DNA of 35,026 bases from Pseudomonadota bacterium. Lineage in GTDB: Bacteria > Pseudomonadota > Gammaproteobacteria > Burkholderiales > Gallionellaceae. Below are positions 21,964 to 31,372 of the stretch, one piece after another (position 1 is the stretch's first letter; each line of letters opens with the position of its first letter). The stretch covers positions 1 through 35,026 of the forward strand of contig JAJXTH010000022.1 of the NCBI GenBank assembly GCA_021783995.1, read 5' to 3'. The translations under genes were made by a program, and so were the position numbers. The notes below the pieces were generated by a model that saw only the letters and a list, made by a program, of their open reading frames with translations, made no database searches and was not told the origin of the DNA.

Positions 21964-23148
21964 TCAGTTTAGCGCGTGTTGCATCAGCATCTTCTTCAGC
22001 GGCGCGATCCTGTCTGTCGCGGCAAGACCCGCATTGCGCAAGAGGCGCAGCAGCGGATCGTCGTTGCAGAATAGATTTTTCAACCCGAAGGTCGTGGCCT
22101 GCATGGTATAGATGTCCTCGCGGCGTTTTCGTTCATAGCGGCGCAACAAAAAACGGTCGCCGGGATCGGTACAGGCGCCTCTGGAATTGAGCAGGCCGGA
22201 GAGTTCCCGCGCATCGCGAAATCCGGTGTTCACGCCCTGGCCCGCCAGCGGGTGCATGTTGTGCGCTGCATCTCCGATCAGTGCGACTCTTTGGGCGACG
22301 ATCCTGGGCAGCGTCATCATGCGCAGCGGGAAGGAGGCGGCAGGCGTGATGACCTGCAGCATTCCGAGCGTGCGATGGGCCGAGCTGCTCACCGCTTCAG
22401 CGAGTTGTTCGGCGGGCATTGCAAGCAGTGATTCGGATTTTTCCGGGCTGACCGACCATACCATGGAGACGCGTTTTCCCGGCAGAGGCAAGAGCGCCAG
22501 GATGCCATCCTTCTGGAACCACTGGTAGGCAATGCCGCGATGCGGCAGCTCGCAGGAGAAATTGGCCACCACGCCCATTTGACGGTAGTCCAGAGGCGAT
22601 GCGGAAAGCCCTGCCTCCTTGCGCACCCAGGAGTTGCGCCCGTCCGCGCCCACAACCAGTTTCGCGTTAAGGTGGCGGCCGTCCTCCAGTTCGAGCGCTG
22701 CGGCATCCTCGGTCATCGTGAGTTTCCTGCAGCGGGCGGGATGGACGAGATCGACGTTGTCCTGCTCCTGCAGTAGATCCCACAGTGCGCGCTGCAGGGC
22801 GCTGCTTTCCAGTGTGCAGGCGAGTTCGGCCACCCCCATCTGGTAGGCGGAGAATTCGAGCTCTTGTCCGTTCCCGTTTGCAGAACCTTCGCCAAAAATG
22901 CGCATGTCCTCAATCGCGGCGACACGGGACTGATCAAGCCGTTGCCATGCGCCTGCCTGGCTCAGGAACTGGCGGCTGCCCGGACTGATCGCATAAATGC
23001 GGCTGTCCCAGCCTTCTTCGAGGATGGGCGGCGCGCTCGCCTCGACGACCGCCAGAGACAGGCCGCTGTCCTTCAGCGCTGCGGCCAGGCTTGCGCCAAC
23101 CAGCCCTGCACCTACGATCGCGACGTCGTATTGCATGGAAATTTTCAT
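21964..23148 (-). CDS. UbiH/UbiF/COQ6-family FAD-dependent hydroxylase
   Basis: A flavoprotein monooxygenase of 394 residues, most likely hydroxylating the ubiquinone ring precursor. The N-terminal FAD fold YDVAIVGAGLVGASLAAAL, the middle LVVGADGRNSWVRKEAGL and the C-terminal GDAAHNMHPLAGQGVNTGFRDA motif are all present. Which ring position it serves (C4, C5 or C6) cannot be read from sequence. Start 23148 (MKISMQYDV) or 23136 (MQYDV) are both plausible. It is divergent from dusB and followed by dsbC. Confidence 0.92.
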   Translation of the reverse strand: MKISMQYDVAIVGAGLVGASLAAALKDSGLSLAVVEASAPPILEEGWDSRIYAISPGSRQFLSQAGAWQRLDQSRVAAIEDMRIFGEGSANGNGQELEFSAYQMGVAELACTLESSALQRALWDLLQEQDNVDLVHPARCRKLTMTEDAAALELEDGRHLNAKLVVGADGRNSWVRKEAGLSASPLDYRQMGVVANFSCELPHRGIAYQWFQKDGILALLPLPGKRVSMVWSVSPEKSESLLAMPAEQLAEAVSSSAHRTLGMLQVITPAASFPLRMMTLPRIVAQRVALIGDAAHNMHPLAGQGVNTGFRDARELSGLLNSRGACTDPGDRFLLRRYERKRREDIYTMQATTFGLKNLFCNDDPLLRLLRNAGLAATDRIAPLKKMLMQHALN

Positions 23149-23167
23149 GGGCCAATCATAACGGTAT

Positions 23168-23223
23168 TTTCCATGGCTGTCCTCATGCATTATAATCACA
23201 GACCCTACAGCGGAAAATTTTCC
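23168..23223 (+). promoter_or_regulatory. Probable dusB-fis promoter with adjacent palindrome
   Basis: A consensus -10 TATAAT at 23191-23196 is preceded 17 bp upstream by TTTCCA (23168-23173), a 4/6 match to TTGACA. Transcription would start near 23203, about 20 nt before the dusB ATG. A perfect 12-bp palindrome GGAAAATTTTCC (23212-23223) lies in that short leader, touching the ATG at 23224. It may be an operator or an RNA element controlling dusB-fis; this is inference. The promoter overlaps the start region of the divergent UbiH-type gene. Confidence 0.55.
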
Positions 23224-24231
23224 ATGCGCATCGGTCCTTACGAGCTCAAGAATAATCTCATCGTCGCACCCATGGCGGGCGTGACGGACAGGCCTTTTCG
23301 CATGCTCTGCAAGCGCATGGGCGCAGGCATGGCGGTGAGCGAGATGGTGGCATCCAATTCCCTGCTGTATGGTTCAGAGAAGACCAAACGGCGCGCCGAT
23401 CATAGGGGTGAGGCCGACCCGATCTCGGTGCAGATCGTGGGCGCAGATCCGAAGATGCTCGCTGAAGCTGCAAAATACAACGTGGACCATGGCGCACAGA
23501 TCATAGATATCAACATGGGCTGCCCAGCCAAGAAGATATGCAATGTGATGGCGGGATCGGCATTGCTGCAGAACGAGCCTCTGGTGGGAACACTGCTTGC
23601 TGCGGTGGTGGAGGCGGTGGATGCGCCGGTGACCCTGAAGATACGGACAGGCTGGGACAAGAGCAACAGAAATGCGGTGCGCATCGCGAAGATCGCCGAG
23701 GACACTGGCATACAGGCGCTGGCAATACACGGAAGAACCCGCGCGTGCGCCTATACCGGAGATGCCGAATACGACACGATAGCGGCCGTAAAGAAGAGCG
23801 TGGATATTCCCGTCATCGCCAACGGCGACATCACATCGCCCGAGAAGGCGCGCCATGTGCTCGAGCTTACGGGCGCGGATGCGGTGATGATAGGACGCGC
23901 GGCGCAAGGACGTCCTTGGCTGTTTCGCGAGATCGAACATTTCCTCGAGACGGGCGAGCATCTGCCCGCGCCCGAGGTGTCAGAAATCCATCGCGTGATG
24001 CTCGCGCATGTGATGGAGCTTTACGAATTCTATGGCGAGCATACCGGCCTGCGCGTCGCGCGCAAACATATCTCCTGGTACACGAAGGGGCTGGCGGGAT
24101 CGGCCACATTCCGCCACCAGATGAACAGGCTTGAGAGCGTCGATGAGCAACTGGCTGCGGTGAACGGGTTTTTTATGGAGCAGGCGCAGCGCGGATCGCA
24201 GCTGCATTATCTTGAAGAACTGGCGGCATGA
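23224..24231 (+). CDS. dusB: tRNA-dihydrouridine synthase B
   Basis: An FMN- and NADPH-dependent enzyme that reduces uridine at position 17 in the tRNA D loop. It has 335 residues. The N-terminal MAGVTDRPFR, the active-site stretch DINMGCPAKKICN with the catalytic cysteine in the KxC pattern, and the phosphate-binding VIANGDITS and ADAVMIGRAAQGRPW segments identify the DusB branch. The start is ATG 23224, as the long open upstream frame is antisense to the UbiH-type gene. It heads the dusB-fis operon; fis starts 10 bp after its stop. Confidence 0.96.
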   Translation: MRIGPYELKNNLIVAPMAGVTDRPFRMLCKRMGAGMAVSEMVASNSLLYGSEKTKRRADHRGEADPISVQIVGADPKMLAEAAKYNVDHGAQIIDINMGCPAKKICNVMAGSALLQNEPLVGTLLAAVVEAVDAPVTLKIRTGWDKSNRNAVRIAKIAEDTGIQALAIHGRTRACAYTGDAEYDTIAAVKKSVDIPVIANGDITSPEKARHVLELTGADAVMIGRAAQGRPWLFREIEHFLETGEHLPAPEVSEIHRVMLAHVMELYEFYGEHTGLRVARKHISWYTKGLAGSATFRHQMNRLESVDEQLAAVNGFFMEQAQRGSQLHYLEELAA

Positions 24232-24241
24232 GGGTGGGGTG

Positions 24242-24493
24242 ATGAGCAACTGCATGGTAAGCGAGAACGAGATGGCGCTCTATGTGCGCCGCGCGCTGGG
24301 CGAGTATTTCAGCGATCTGGACGGCGAGGAGCCCTGCTGTAATCTTTACGACATGGTGATGAACTGCGTGGAGAAACCGCTGGTCGAGATGGTGCTGGGG
24401 CAGGCTGGCGGAAACCAGTCCAGAGCTGCAGAGATGCTAGGCATCAATCGCAACACACTGCGCAAGAAGATGCAGTTGCACGGCATCGATTAA
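24242..24493 (+). CDS. fis: DNA-binding protein Fis
   Basis: A nucleoid-associated DNA-bending regulator of rRNA, tRNA and growth genes. With the ATG at 24242 (preceded by GGGTGGGG) it is 83 residues. The C-terminal half is the canonical Fis helix-turn-helix: [31 protein letters not shown]. The N-terminal arm is shorter than in E. coli Fis (98 residues), as is common in betaproteobacteria. The dusB-fis pair is widely conserved and Fis often represses its own promoter. Confidence 0.95.
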   Translation: MSNCMVSENEMALYVRRALGEYFSDLDGEEPCCNLYDMVMNCVEKPLVEMVLGQAGGNQSRAAEMLGINRNTLRKKMQLHGID

Positions 24494-24524
24494 GGATTCC
24501 CCCTACTTTACAACTGGATTCATC

Positions 24525-26087
24525 ATGGCAACCATCAGACAGGCATTGATCAGCGTTTCAGACAAGTCGGGCGTGCTCGAATTCGCGCGAGATTTAAACG
24601 AACTCGGCGTCAAAATTCTCTCCACCGGAGGAACCGCGAAGCTTCTGTCCGAAAATGGCATTCCCGTCACCGAAGTCGCGGATTACACGGGTTTTCCGGA
24701 AATGCTGGACGGGAGAGTCAAGACGCTGCAGCCCAAGGTGCATGCGGGCATACTCGCGCGCCGCGATCTGCCGGAGCATGTGTCAACCCTTGAAAAGCAC
24801 AACATTCCGACCATAGACCTTGTGGTTGTGAACCTTTATCCCTTCGCGGCAACAGTCGCAAAGCCAGGCTGCACGCTAGAGGATGCGATCGAGAACATTG
24901 ACATAGGTGGGCCGACCATGGTGCGCGCAGCGGCGAAGAATCACCCGCACGTGGCGATCGTGACCGACCCCGTGGATTACAGCTCGGTGCTGGCGGAGAT
25001 GCAGACCAATGGCTGTGCGTTGTCGGATGCGACCTGCTTCGATCTCGCGAAGAAGGCCTTTTCGCACACTGCGGCCTATGATGCCGCGATCAGCAATTAT
25101 CTGACCGCGGTGAACAGCGATGGGACGAGGGATGGTTTCCCCGCGCAGATCAATTTCAATTTCGCAAAAGTCCAGGAGATGCGCTACGGCGAAAACCCGC
25201 ACCAGGGCGCAGCGTTCTACAGAGAGCTCGTTGCCGTCCCGGGCAGTATCGCGAATTACACCCAGGTGCAGGGCAAGGAGCTTTCCTACAACAACATAGG
25301 CGATGCGGATGCGACCTGGGAGCTTGTGAAGACCTTCGATCAGTGCGCCTGCGTGATCGTGAAGCACGCAAACCCGTGCGGTGTTGCCGTCGCTGACAGT
25401 CCTTTGTCCGCATACAGGCTTGCGTTCGCGACCGACCCCACATCCGCATTCGGCGGCATCATCGCATTCAACCGCGCTGTCGATGCGGCGGCTGCGGAAG
25501 CGGTTGCACAGCAGTTCGTCGAGGTCGTGATCGCGCCCGAATACAGCGAAGCAGCGCTCAAGGTGTTGGCCGCAAAGCCCAACGTCAGGGTGCTGACCGT
25601 TCCGCTTTCCAATGCGCACAACCAGTACGATTTCAAGCGCGTTGGTGGCGGGTTGCTGGTGCAGACGCCGGACGTTCTCAACGTGCAGGCCGACCAGCTC
25701 AAGGTCGTGACCAGGGTTCAGCCGGATGCGGCCCAGCTCCAGGATCTTTTGTTTGCATGGCGCGTTGCGAAATACGTGAAGTCCAACGCGATCGTTTTCT
25801 GCAAGGGAGGTCAGACGCTGGGCGTGGGTGCTGGGCAGATGAGCCGCGTGGATTCCACGCGCATCGCCGCAATCAAGGCGAAAAATGCCGGGCTCGATCT
25901 TGCGGGATCGGTGGTCGCGTCGGACGCCTTCTTCCCATTCAGGGACGGCGTGGATGTGTTGGCAGAGGCTGGTGCGAAAGCCGTGATCCAGCCCGGGGGC
26001 TCGATGCGCGACGCGGAAGTGATCGCGGCGGCCGACGAACACGGCATCGCGATGGTATATACGGGCTACAGGCATTTCAGGCATTAG
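24525..26087 (+). CDS. purH: Bifunctional AICAR formyltransferase/IMP cyclohydrolase
   Basis: Catalyses the last two steps of de novo IMP synthesis. The 520-residue protein has an N-terminal MGS-like IMP cyclohydrolase domain (residues about 1-150: [18 protein letters not shown], then [15 protein letters not shown]). The C-terminal AICAR transformylase domain has the catalytic [10 protein letters not shown] and [15 protein letters not shown], ending in the [11 protein letters not shown] block. It begins 31 bp after fis with no clear promoter or strong ribosome-binding site visible, so it may be read partly from the dusB-fis transcript. Confidence 0.97.
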   Translation: MATIRQALISVSDKSGVLEFARDLNELGVKILSTGGTAKLLSENGIPVTEVADYTGFPEMLDGRVKTLQPKVHAGILARRDLPEHVSTLEKHNIPTIDLVVVNLYPFAATVAKPGCTLEDAIENIDIGGPTMVRAAAKNHPHVAIVTDPVDYSSVLAEMQTNGCALSDATCFDLAKKAFSHTAAYDAAISNYLTAVNSDGTRDGFPAQINFNFAKVQEMRYGENPHQGAAFYRELVAVPGSIANYTQVQGKELSYNNIGDADATWELVKTFDQCACVIVKHANPCGVAVADSPLSAYRLAFATDPTSAFGGIIAFNRAVDAAAAEAVAQQFVEVVIAPEYSEAALKVLAAKPNVRVLTVPLSNAHNQYDFKRVGGGLLVQTPDVLNVQADQLKVVTRVQPDAAQLQDLLFAWRVAKYVKSNAIVFCKGGQTLGVGAGQMSRVDSTRIAAIKAKNAGLDLAGSVVASDAFFPFRDGVDVLAEAGAKAVIQPGGSMRDAEVIAAADEHGIAMVYTGYRHFRH

Positions 26088-26177
26088 TAAAGCGGGTAGC
26101 AAGCAGCCTGTAGCAAAATGCCGCAGATGCTTTCGCAACGAGCTACCAGCTAAAGCTGCTGGTTAAAGGTAAACAAT
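26088..26177 (+). other. Structured purH-purD spacer
   Basis: This 90-bp spacer contains complementary segments GGTAGC (26095-26100) and GCTACC (26142-26147) and a second local hairpin CAGC-TAAA-GCTG (26147-26158), just before the purD ribosome-binding site (AAAGGT, 26165-26170). There is no U-run, so it is not an ordinary intrinsic terminator. It could be a processing or regulatory element, or a small intergenic repeat; sequence alone does not decide. Confidence 0.35.
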
Positions 26178-27455
26178 ATGAAGATTTTGGTGATCGGCTC
26201 GGGCGGGCGTGAGCATGCGCTGGCCTGGCGTCTCGCGCAGGCGCCCAGAGTGCAGAAGGTTTATGTCGCGCCGGGCAATGCGGGCACTCAGTTAGAGAAT
26301 GGCGTGGAGAACGTCCCGATAAGTTCGGTCGAAGACCTGCTCGCTTTTGCCCAAAAGGAAGAAATCCATCTCACCGTGGTGGGCCCGGAGGCGCCGCTTG
26401 CAAAAGGCGTGGTGGATGCATTTCGCCGCGCAGGACTCAGGATATTCGGGCCCACCAAAGCAGCGGCCCAGCTCGAATCTTCGAAGGATTTCGCCAAGGC
26501 CTTCATGGTGCGCCACGGCATTCCGACGGCCAAGTATGAGACTTTCAGCGACGCTGCACTGGCTCATGCATATGTGGAAAGAAATGGAGCGCCCATCGTG
26601 ATCAAGGCGGACGGCCTTGCGGCAGGCAAGGGCGTGGTGGTCGCGATGACGCTTACTGATGCGATTGATGCGATAGACATGATGCTGTCCGACAACAGGC
26701 TGGGCGATGCCGGCGCTCGCGTGGTGATCGAAGAATTTTTGCAGGGCGAGGAAGCGAGCTTCATCGTGATGGTGGACGGGAAGAACGTGTTGCCCCTTGC
26801 GACGAGCCAGGACCACAAGCGCCTCCTGGATGAGGACAAAGGCCCGAACACCGGGGGCATGGGGGCATATTCTCCGGCACCCGTGGTCACTCCCGAGGTT
26901 TATGCGCGCGCGCTGCGCGAGGTGATCCAACCCGTCGTGCACGGCATGGAGAAGGAAGGGCATACCTATACGGGATTTCTCTATGCAGGACTGATGATCT
27001 CGCCGGAAGGCGCGATCAAGGTGCTGGAATTCAACTGCCGCATGGGAGATCCCGAAACCCAGCCCATCATGATGCGATTGAAGTCTGACCTTCTGAACCT
27101 GCTCGACCACGCTGTTGATGGCAGGCTTGACGAAGTGGAGGTCGAATGGGACAGGAGGTGCGCGCTGGGTGTGGTGATGGCGGCCCACAATTATCCGGAT
27201 ACCCCGAGGGCTGGCGACGAGATTTCCGGACTGCCTGCAAAGGCGGAGGAAGACGCGCATGTGTTCCATGCGGGGACGGCGTTGGAGGATGGTAAGGTAA
27301 TCACCAGCGGAGGTCGCGTGCTTTGCGTGACGGCTTTAGGCGAGAGCGTGCGCATGGCGCAGCGGCGTGCCTACCAGATCGCCGAAGGGATACACTTCGA
27401 AGGATCACAGATGCGCAGCGACATCGGATTTCGCGCGATCAAGCACGCCAGGTGA
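26178..27455 (+). CDS. purD: Phosphoribosylamine-glycine ligase
   Basis: An ATP-grasp enzyme joining phosphoribosylamine and glycine in purine synthesis. The 425 residues match the family. The N-terminal MKILVIGSGGREHALAWRLAQ is diagnostic. ATP-grasp motifs include PIVIKADGLAAGKGVVVA and VVIEEFLQGEEASFIV. The substrate-binding QDHKRLLDEDKGPNTGGMGAYSPAP and EFNCRMGDPETQPIM are intact. AAAGGT lies a good distance before the ATG. Its stop shares one base with the tsaC start (TGATG). Confidence 0.97.
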   Translation: MKILVIGSGGREHALAWRLAQAPRVQKVYVAPGNAGTQLENGVENVPISSVEDLLAFAQKEEIHLTVVGPEAPLAKGVVDAFRRAGLRIFGPTKAAAQLESSKDFAKAFMVRHGIPTAKYETFSDAALAHAYVERNGAPIVIKADGLAAGKGVVVAMTLTDAIDAIDMMLSDNRLGDAGARVVIEEFLQGEEASFIVMVDGKNVLPLATSQDHKRLLDEDKGPNTGGMGAYSPAPVVTPEVYARALREVIQPVVHGMEKEGHTYTGFLYAGLMISPEGAIKVLEFNCRMGDPETQPIMMRLKSDLLNLLDHAVDGRLDEVEVEWDRRCALGVVMAAHNYPDTPRAGDEISGLPAKAEEDAHVFHAGTALEDGKVITSGGRVLCVTALGESVRMAQRRAYQIAEGIHFEGSQMRSDIGFRAIKHAR

Positions 27456-27997
27456 TGCAGTACCGCAGCATCGCAGCCTATCTTGCAAGGGGAGGCGTGA
27501 TCGCCTATCCCACTGAATCCTGCTATGGTCTGGGCTGCGATCCTGCAAACAGAAACGCAGTGCTGCGCATTTTGAAGTTGAAGGGCAGGCCGCAGCACAA
27601 GGGGCTGATACTGATCGCTTCGAACTACCAGCAGGTCGCGCGCTATCTTTCTCCTCTCTCGAAAGAGCAGCAGAAGAAACTTTGTGATGCGGGAAAGAAC
27701 GCGATCACCTATCTTATGCCCGTGAAGCAATCGACGCCGAGATGGCTCAGGGGAAAACACGACACGCTTGCGGTTCGCATGACGGCGCATCCATTTGCTC
27801 GAGGACTTTGCAAAGGTACCGGAAGCGCGCTGGTATCGACAAGCGCCAACAAAAGCGGGATGCGGTCCGCAAAGACCTACAAGGAGTGCCAGCGACTTTT
27901 CGGAAACCGGGTATGGGTTTTGCCAGGGCGTGTCGGAAAGCGCAGGAGGCCTTCGACGATCATGGGGTGGACCGATGGTAGAATCCTGCGTGGCTGA
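27455..27997 (+). CDS. tsaC: L-threonylcarbamoyladenylate synthase, TsaC/YrdC type
   Basis: Makes threonylcarbamoyl-AMP from threonine, bicarbonate and ATP for t6A37 modification of ANN-decoding tRNAs. It is 180 residues, one YrdC domain, with the layout of E. coli Tsa[35 protein letters not shown] (the KxR nucleotide site), [20 protein letters not shown], and the end [18 protein letters not shown]. It overlaps purD by one base (TGATG), so it is translated from the purine transcript. It lacks the extra C-terminal Sua5 domain. Confidence 0.9.
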   Translation: MQYRSIAAYLARGGVIAYPTESCYGLGCDPANRNAVLRILKLKGRPQHKGLILIASNYQQVARYLSPLSKEQQKKLCDAGKNAITYLMPVKQSTPRWLRGKHDTLAVRMTAHPFARGLCKGTGSALVSTSANKSGMRSAKTYKECQRLFGNRVWVLPGRVGKRRRPSTIMGWTDGRILRG

Positions 27998-28020
27998 ATT
28001 TTGAAAATACCGGAGAGAAC

Positions 28021-28959
28021 ATGAGTGTGAACAGCGCATCCGTCAAGGAATATCTGCTCGAACTGCAGGAGCTGATCGTCGAGCGCCTGGAACAGGTGGA
28101 TGGCAAGACCTTCATCAGAGACAAGTGGGAGCGTGCAGCCGGCGGCACTTCGACTGAGACCAAGACCAGCATAGGCAAGGGGGAGGGCATCAGTTGCATC
28201 CTCGAGGAGGGCAACGTGCTGGAGCGAGGCGGGGTGGCGTTCTCCCATGTGCAGGGCGACAGGATGCCTGCGTCTGCAACGGCGCACCGTCCCGAGCTTG
28301 CCGGATGCAGCTGGGAGGCGATGGGTGTCTCGCTGGTGATGCACCCGAGAAATCCCTATGCGCCGACCACTCATGCGAACGTGCGCATGTTCATGGCGCA
28401 CAGGCCGGATGGCGAAAAGGTGTTCTGGTTTGGCGGCGGCATGGACCTTACTCCCTATTACGGCTTCAGGGAGGATGCGGTTCATTTCCACCAGATATGC
28501 AAAAATTCACTGGCACCTTTTGGCGACGATCTATATCCGAAATACAAGAAGTGGTGTGACGAGTATTTCTTCCTGAAGCACAGAAACGAGCCGCGCGGCA
28601 TAGGCGGCATCTTCTTCGACGATTTGAGCTTGCCCGATTTCGAGACCGCATTTGCGATCCAGCAAAGCGTGGGCGACCATTTTCTCTCGGCGTATGTGCC
28701 GCTACTCGAGAAGCGCATGAACACGCCTTATGGCGAGCGCGAGCGCGACTTCCAGCTTTACCGGCGCGGGCGCTACGTGGAATTCAATCTGGTGATAGAC
28801 CGCGGCACCATCTTCGGTCTGCAGTCCAACGGCAGGACCGAGTCGATACTGCTGTCGATGCCGCCGCTGGTAAAGTGGCGCTATGACTGGCACCCCGAGC
28901 CCGACACGCCCGAGGCGGAACTTTATGATGTATTCCTGAAGCCCGAAGACTGGGCATAA
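28021..28959 (+). CDS. hemF: Oxygen-dependent coproporphyrinogen III oxidase
   Basis: Oxidative decarboxylation of coproporphyrinogen III to protoporphyrinogen IX in haem synthesis; it needs oxygen. The 312-residue protein contains the signature [15 protein letters not shown], HKxxCD-like [63 protein letters not shown], and a C-terminal EPEDWA-type KPEDWA. GGAGAGAAC precedes the ATG. It lies 23 bp after tsaC. The aerobic form of the enzyme implies at least microaerobic growth. Confidence 0.97.
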   Translation: MSVNSASVKEYLLELQELIVERLEQVDGKTFIRDKWERAAGGTSTETKTSIGKGEGISCILEEGNVLERGGVAFSHVQGDRMPASATAHRPELAGCSWEAMGVSLVMHPRNPYAPTTHANVRMFMAHRPDGEKVFWFGGGMDLTPYYGFREDAVHFHQICKNSLAPFGDDLYPKYKKWCDEYFFLKHRNEPRGIGGIFFDDLSLPDFETAFAIQQSVGDHFLSAYVPLLEKRMNTPYGERERDFQLYRRGRYVEFNLVIDRGTIFGLQSNGRTESILLSMPPLVKWRYDWHPEPDTPEAELYDVFLKPEDWA

Positions 28960-29004
28960 ATTTCACTGCTTGCTGTTGCTCTTCGAAATTGAATCCGCGC
29001 CTGC

Positions 29005-29784
29005 ATGAAACCTTTGCGAAAAAAGCTAAAAAATATTTCCCCTGCGCTCCTTTCAGCCTTGTTTAGTCTAAATTGCTTCGCTGCTCCGGAAGAGATACAG
29101 GTCTACATGGACGAGATGAATGCTCCAGGAAAATTCGGACTGGATCTTCACAATAACTATGTGATTTCGGGGAGCAGCACCCCTGGTTTTCCAGGCAATG
29201 TTCCTCCCAATCACATCTACAGGCTGACACCGGAGCTCTCTTATGGTCTAACCCCATCTTTCGAACTGGGCGGCTATTTCTTGACTTCTCACCAACCGAA
29301 TTCCGGCGTTGTGGTGGATGGAGAAAAGATACGTCTCAAATACATCGCGCCCAAGGACGAGTCGCAGGCATACTTCTGGGGATGGAACGTCGAAGTCGGA
29401 AAAGTTGATGCGAGCCTTGAGCCCAATCCCTGGAATGCCGAGATTAAAGGGATATACGGTTACCGGTCAGGGCCTTGGACAATGGCCTTCAACCTCAATT
29501 TCGACTGGAGTCTTGTTGGGCAGATGCAGACCCCTGTCGGATGGGAACTGGACTCCAAGGTCTCTTATGCTGTCGAAGAAAACTATAAGCTTGGCTTCGA
29601 AAGCTATAATGAGCTCGGACCTGTTCGTCAACCAGGCCCGCTCAATCAGTTCAGTCAAACGGTATATGCAGTTTTAGACACGGAGCTATCCGGCTGGAAC
29701 CTGAATTTTGGTGTGGGAAGGGGATTTTCGATCTTCTCGGATCGCTGGGTTGCCAAGGCGATCATCGGCGTACCTATAGATTGA
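29005..29784 (+). CDS. Exported protein of unknown function, probable outer-membrane beta-barrel
   Basis: The 259-residue product begins with a basic N-terminus and hydrophobic core ending NCFAAPEEI, a probable signal peptide cleaved near residue 27. The mature part is rich in alternating hydrophobic/polar strands with aromatic belts (PELSYGLTPSFELGGYFL, AYFWGWNVEVG, WTMAFNLNFDWSLVG), and ends in a strand WVAKAIIGVPID, as expected of a small outer-membrane barrel. I do not recognise the family; substrate or partner unknown. No clear ribosome-binding site is seen. It lies 45 bp after hemF and before a haem peroxidase gene. Confidence 0.7.
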   Translation: MKPLRKKLKNISPALLSALFSLNCFAAPEEIQVYMDEMNAPGKFGLDLHNNYVISGSSTPGFPGNVPPNHIYRLTPELSYGLTPSFELGGYFLTSHQPNSGVVVDGEKIRLKYIAPKDESQAYFWGWNVEVGKVDASLEPNPWNAEIKGIYGYRSGPWTMAFNLNFDWSLVGQMQTPVGWELDSKVSYAVEENYKLGFESYNELGPVRQPGPLNQFSQTVYAVLDTELSGWNLNFGVGRGFSIFSDRWVAKAIIGVPID

Positions 29785-30164
29785 GCAAGAATTTGACCCA
29801 GTGCGCGACAAACCCCGACCTTGAGGACTGTGAGGATGTCAAAGCCTTGTGTCTTAAGGAACAGTATCACTGTCTTGTTCATGGCTGCAATTTCAGTGCA
29901 ATCTCAGCATGGACAGAAGAGGCGCCTGGCGAGACAATATGTCTGTTGTACGGCTGGGGCAATCGCTGAGGTATGAATGGGTGGATATTTGAATGCCTAT
30001 GAATCGGTCAATCAGGCAAGAGCTTGCACTCTGCAGCGAGCCGGCACTGTTAGGCATAGTAAATTGGACCTATACATTAATTTATCGGGCCGCGTAGAGT
30101 AAGGTCGTATAGTCGTCATGGTTGTAATCATCTGATTTTTTCACTTTTTAAAAAGGAGCGAATC
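29785..30164. other. 380-bp spacer without a convincing gene
   Basis: Only a TTG-started 62-codon frame (29781-29969, cysteine-rich, no recognisable family) is open here, and I do not support it as a gene. The sequence turns A+T-rich toward the peroxidase start. The one clear signal is a strong ribosome-binding site, AAAAGGAGCG at 30151-30160. A promoter for the peroxidase is expected here, but I see no convincing -35/-10 pair. Confidence 0.5.
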
Positions 30165-31208
30165 ATGAGTACAAAGCAAAAAAGATTGATGCCATTTTTG
30201 AAGATTCGGTTGGCCATTGTCTCTGTACTGATGGCGGGCTCATCTGCGATTGCGTATGCGGAAGATCTATCGGCTTGGAAATTGCCGCCTGTGCCAGTGC
30301 CTGCGGACAACCCGCAAACGCCAGCCAAAATCGCACTTGGTCATCAGCTGGCCTTCGACACGCGGCTTTCCAAAGATGATGCGCTGGCTTGTGCGAGCTG
30401 CCATGCGCCTGTTGCAGGTGGCGGCGGCCCTACTCCACGCGCTTTTGGTCAAGGTGGCGAACTCGGACGCTGGGCGCCTTCCTGGGATAATTCGGGCTAT
30501 TACACTTCACTTTTCTGGGATGGTCGCGCATCTTCACTGGAAGAGCAGACAGGTGCACTGCCCGGCCATATGGGCCCGATCACCGCTCCTGGTGAAATGG
30601 GAGGTGACATCGCTCAAGTTACAGCCAAACTAAACAAGATTACGGGTTACAAGAAGCAGTTCAACGCGGTGTTCGGCTCTGATGCCACTCCGGAGAATAT
30701 CGCCAAGGCAATCGCATCCTTTGAAAGGACCCTGAACGCAACCAATTCGCCCTTTCAGCAATACGTGAGTGGGAACAAGAAAGCAATTTCCGCTTCTGCG
30801 AAGCGCGGTTTTGAACTTTTCCGCGGCAAAGCAATGTGTACGGCCTGCCACATTCCTCCATTGCTCACCGACAATAATTTTCATAACATTGGCGTACCAT
30901 CGGCCGGGCCGCTGAAGGAGGACAACGGCAGATTTGACGTGACCAAAAACGATGCCGACAAAGGCAGATTCAAGACACCTTCTCTCTACAACTCTGGTTC
31001 GTTCGCCTTTTTTATGCACGACGGCTCGATAATAACTATGCGCGAAGTGGTGGAGCACTATAACAAGGGCGGTACCGGCGTGCCGAACCAGGATCCGCTG
31101 ATCATGCCGCTAAAATTGAGCGGCACGGAAGTGAATGACTTGGTGGCGTTCGTGAACAGCCTGACGGACGAAAGGTTGGACAAGATAGGGCGTCCAGAGC
31201 TTCCTTAA
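30165..31208 (+). CDS. Di-haem cytochrome c peroxidase (CcpA/MauG family)
   Basis: A periplasmic enzyme reducing hydrogen peroxide with electrons from cytochrome c or quinol-linked carriers. The 347 residues start with a signal peptide (cleavage near AYA-ED, residue 32). Two c-haem sites are present, CASCH at 76-80 and CTACH at 225-229, and the late distal-ligand region GRFKTPSLYNSGSFAFFMHDGS is intact. MauG relatives share this fold, so a specialised oxidase is possible, but no partner gene suggests it. A strong ribosome-binding site precedes it and a terminator follows, so it is probably a single-gene unit. Confidence 0.93.
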   Translation: MSTKQKRLMPFLKIRLAIVSVLMAGSSAIAYAEDLSAWKLPPVPVPADNPQTPAKIALGHQLAFDTRLSKDDALACASCHAPVAGGGGPTPRAFGQGGELGRWAPSWDNSGYYTSLFWDGRASSLEEQTGALPGHMGPITAPGEMGGDIAQVTAKLNKITGYKKQFNAVFGSDATPENIAKAIASFERTLNATNSPFQQYVSGNKKAISASAKRGFELFRGKAMCTACHIPPLLTDNNFHNIGVPSAGPLKEDNGRFDVTKNDADKGRFKTPSLYNSGSFAFFMHDGSIITMREVVEHYNKGGTGVPNQDPLIMPLKLSGTEVNDLVAFVNSLTDERLDKIGRPELP

Positions 31209-31232
31209 AGTCCCCCGTAGGGAATAGTAAAG

Positions 31233-31257
31233 CCCTCGCCTTTAGGCGAGGGTTGTT
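31233..31257 (+). terminator. Intrinsic terminator after cytochrome c peroxidase
   Basis: A perfect 8-bp stem CCCTCGCC (31233-31240) / GGCGAGGG (31245-31252) with a TTTA loop, followed by TTGTT, lies 24 bp after the peroxidase stop. The tail is short but the stem is GC-rich; a rho-independent terminator is likely. Confidence 0.8.
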
Positions 31258-31372
31258 AACATCGGCAGGAATTATCCGTGAACTTTTTGAAGTTATTGTG
31301 TCCGATCGCTTATGGAAAAAGAAGACGCAAGAAAGCAGACAAGGGAGGCGATCCACGAGAGGGGCAAGTAGG

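Noticed and set aside
24876-26138. 420-codon open frame on the minus strand
   Set aside because: It is antisense to purH, whose motifs are intact; composition is that of a shadow frame.
26292-27269. 325-codon minus-strand frame
   Set aside because: Antisense to purD; cysteine/histidine-rich shadow composition.
29781-29969. 62-codon cysteine-rich frame starting at TTG, overlapping the stop of the exported protein
   Set aside because: No ribosome-binding site, rare start codon and no family. It could be a real small protein but the evidence is too weak.
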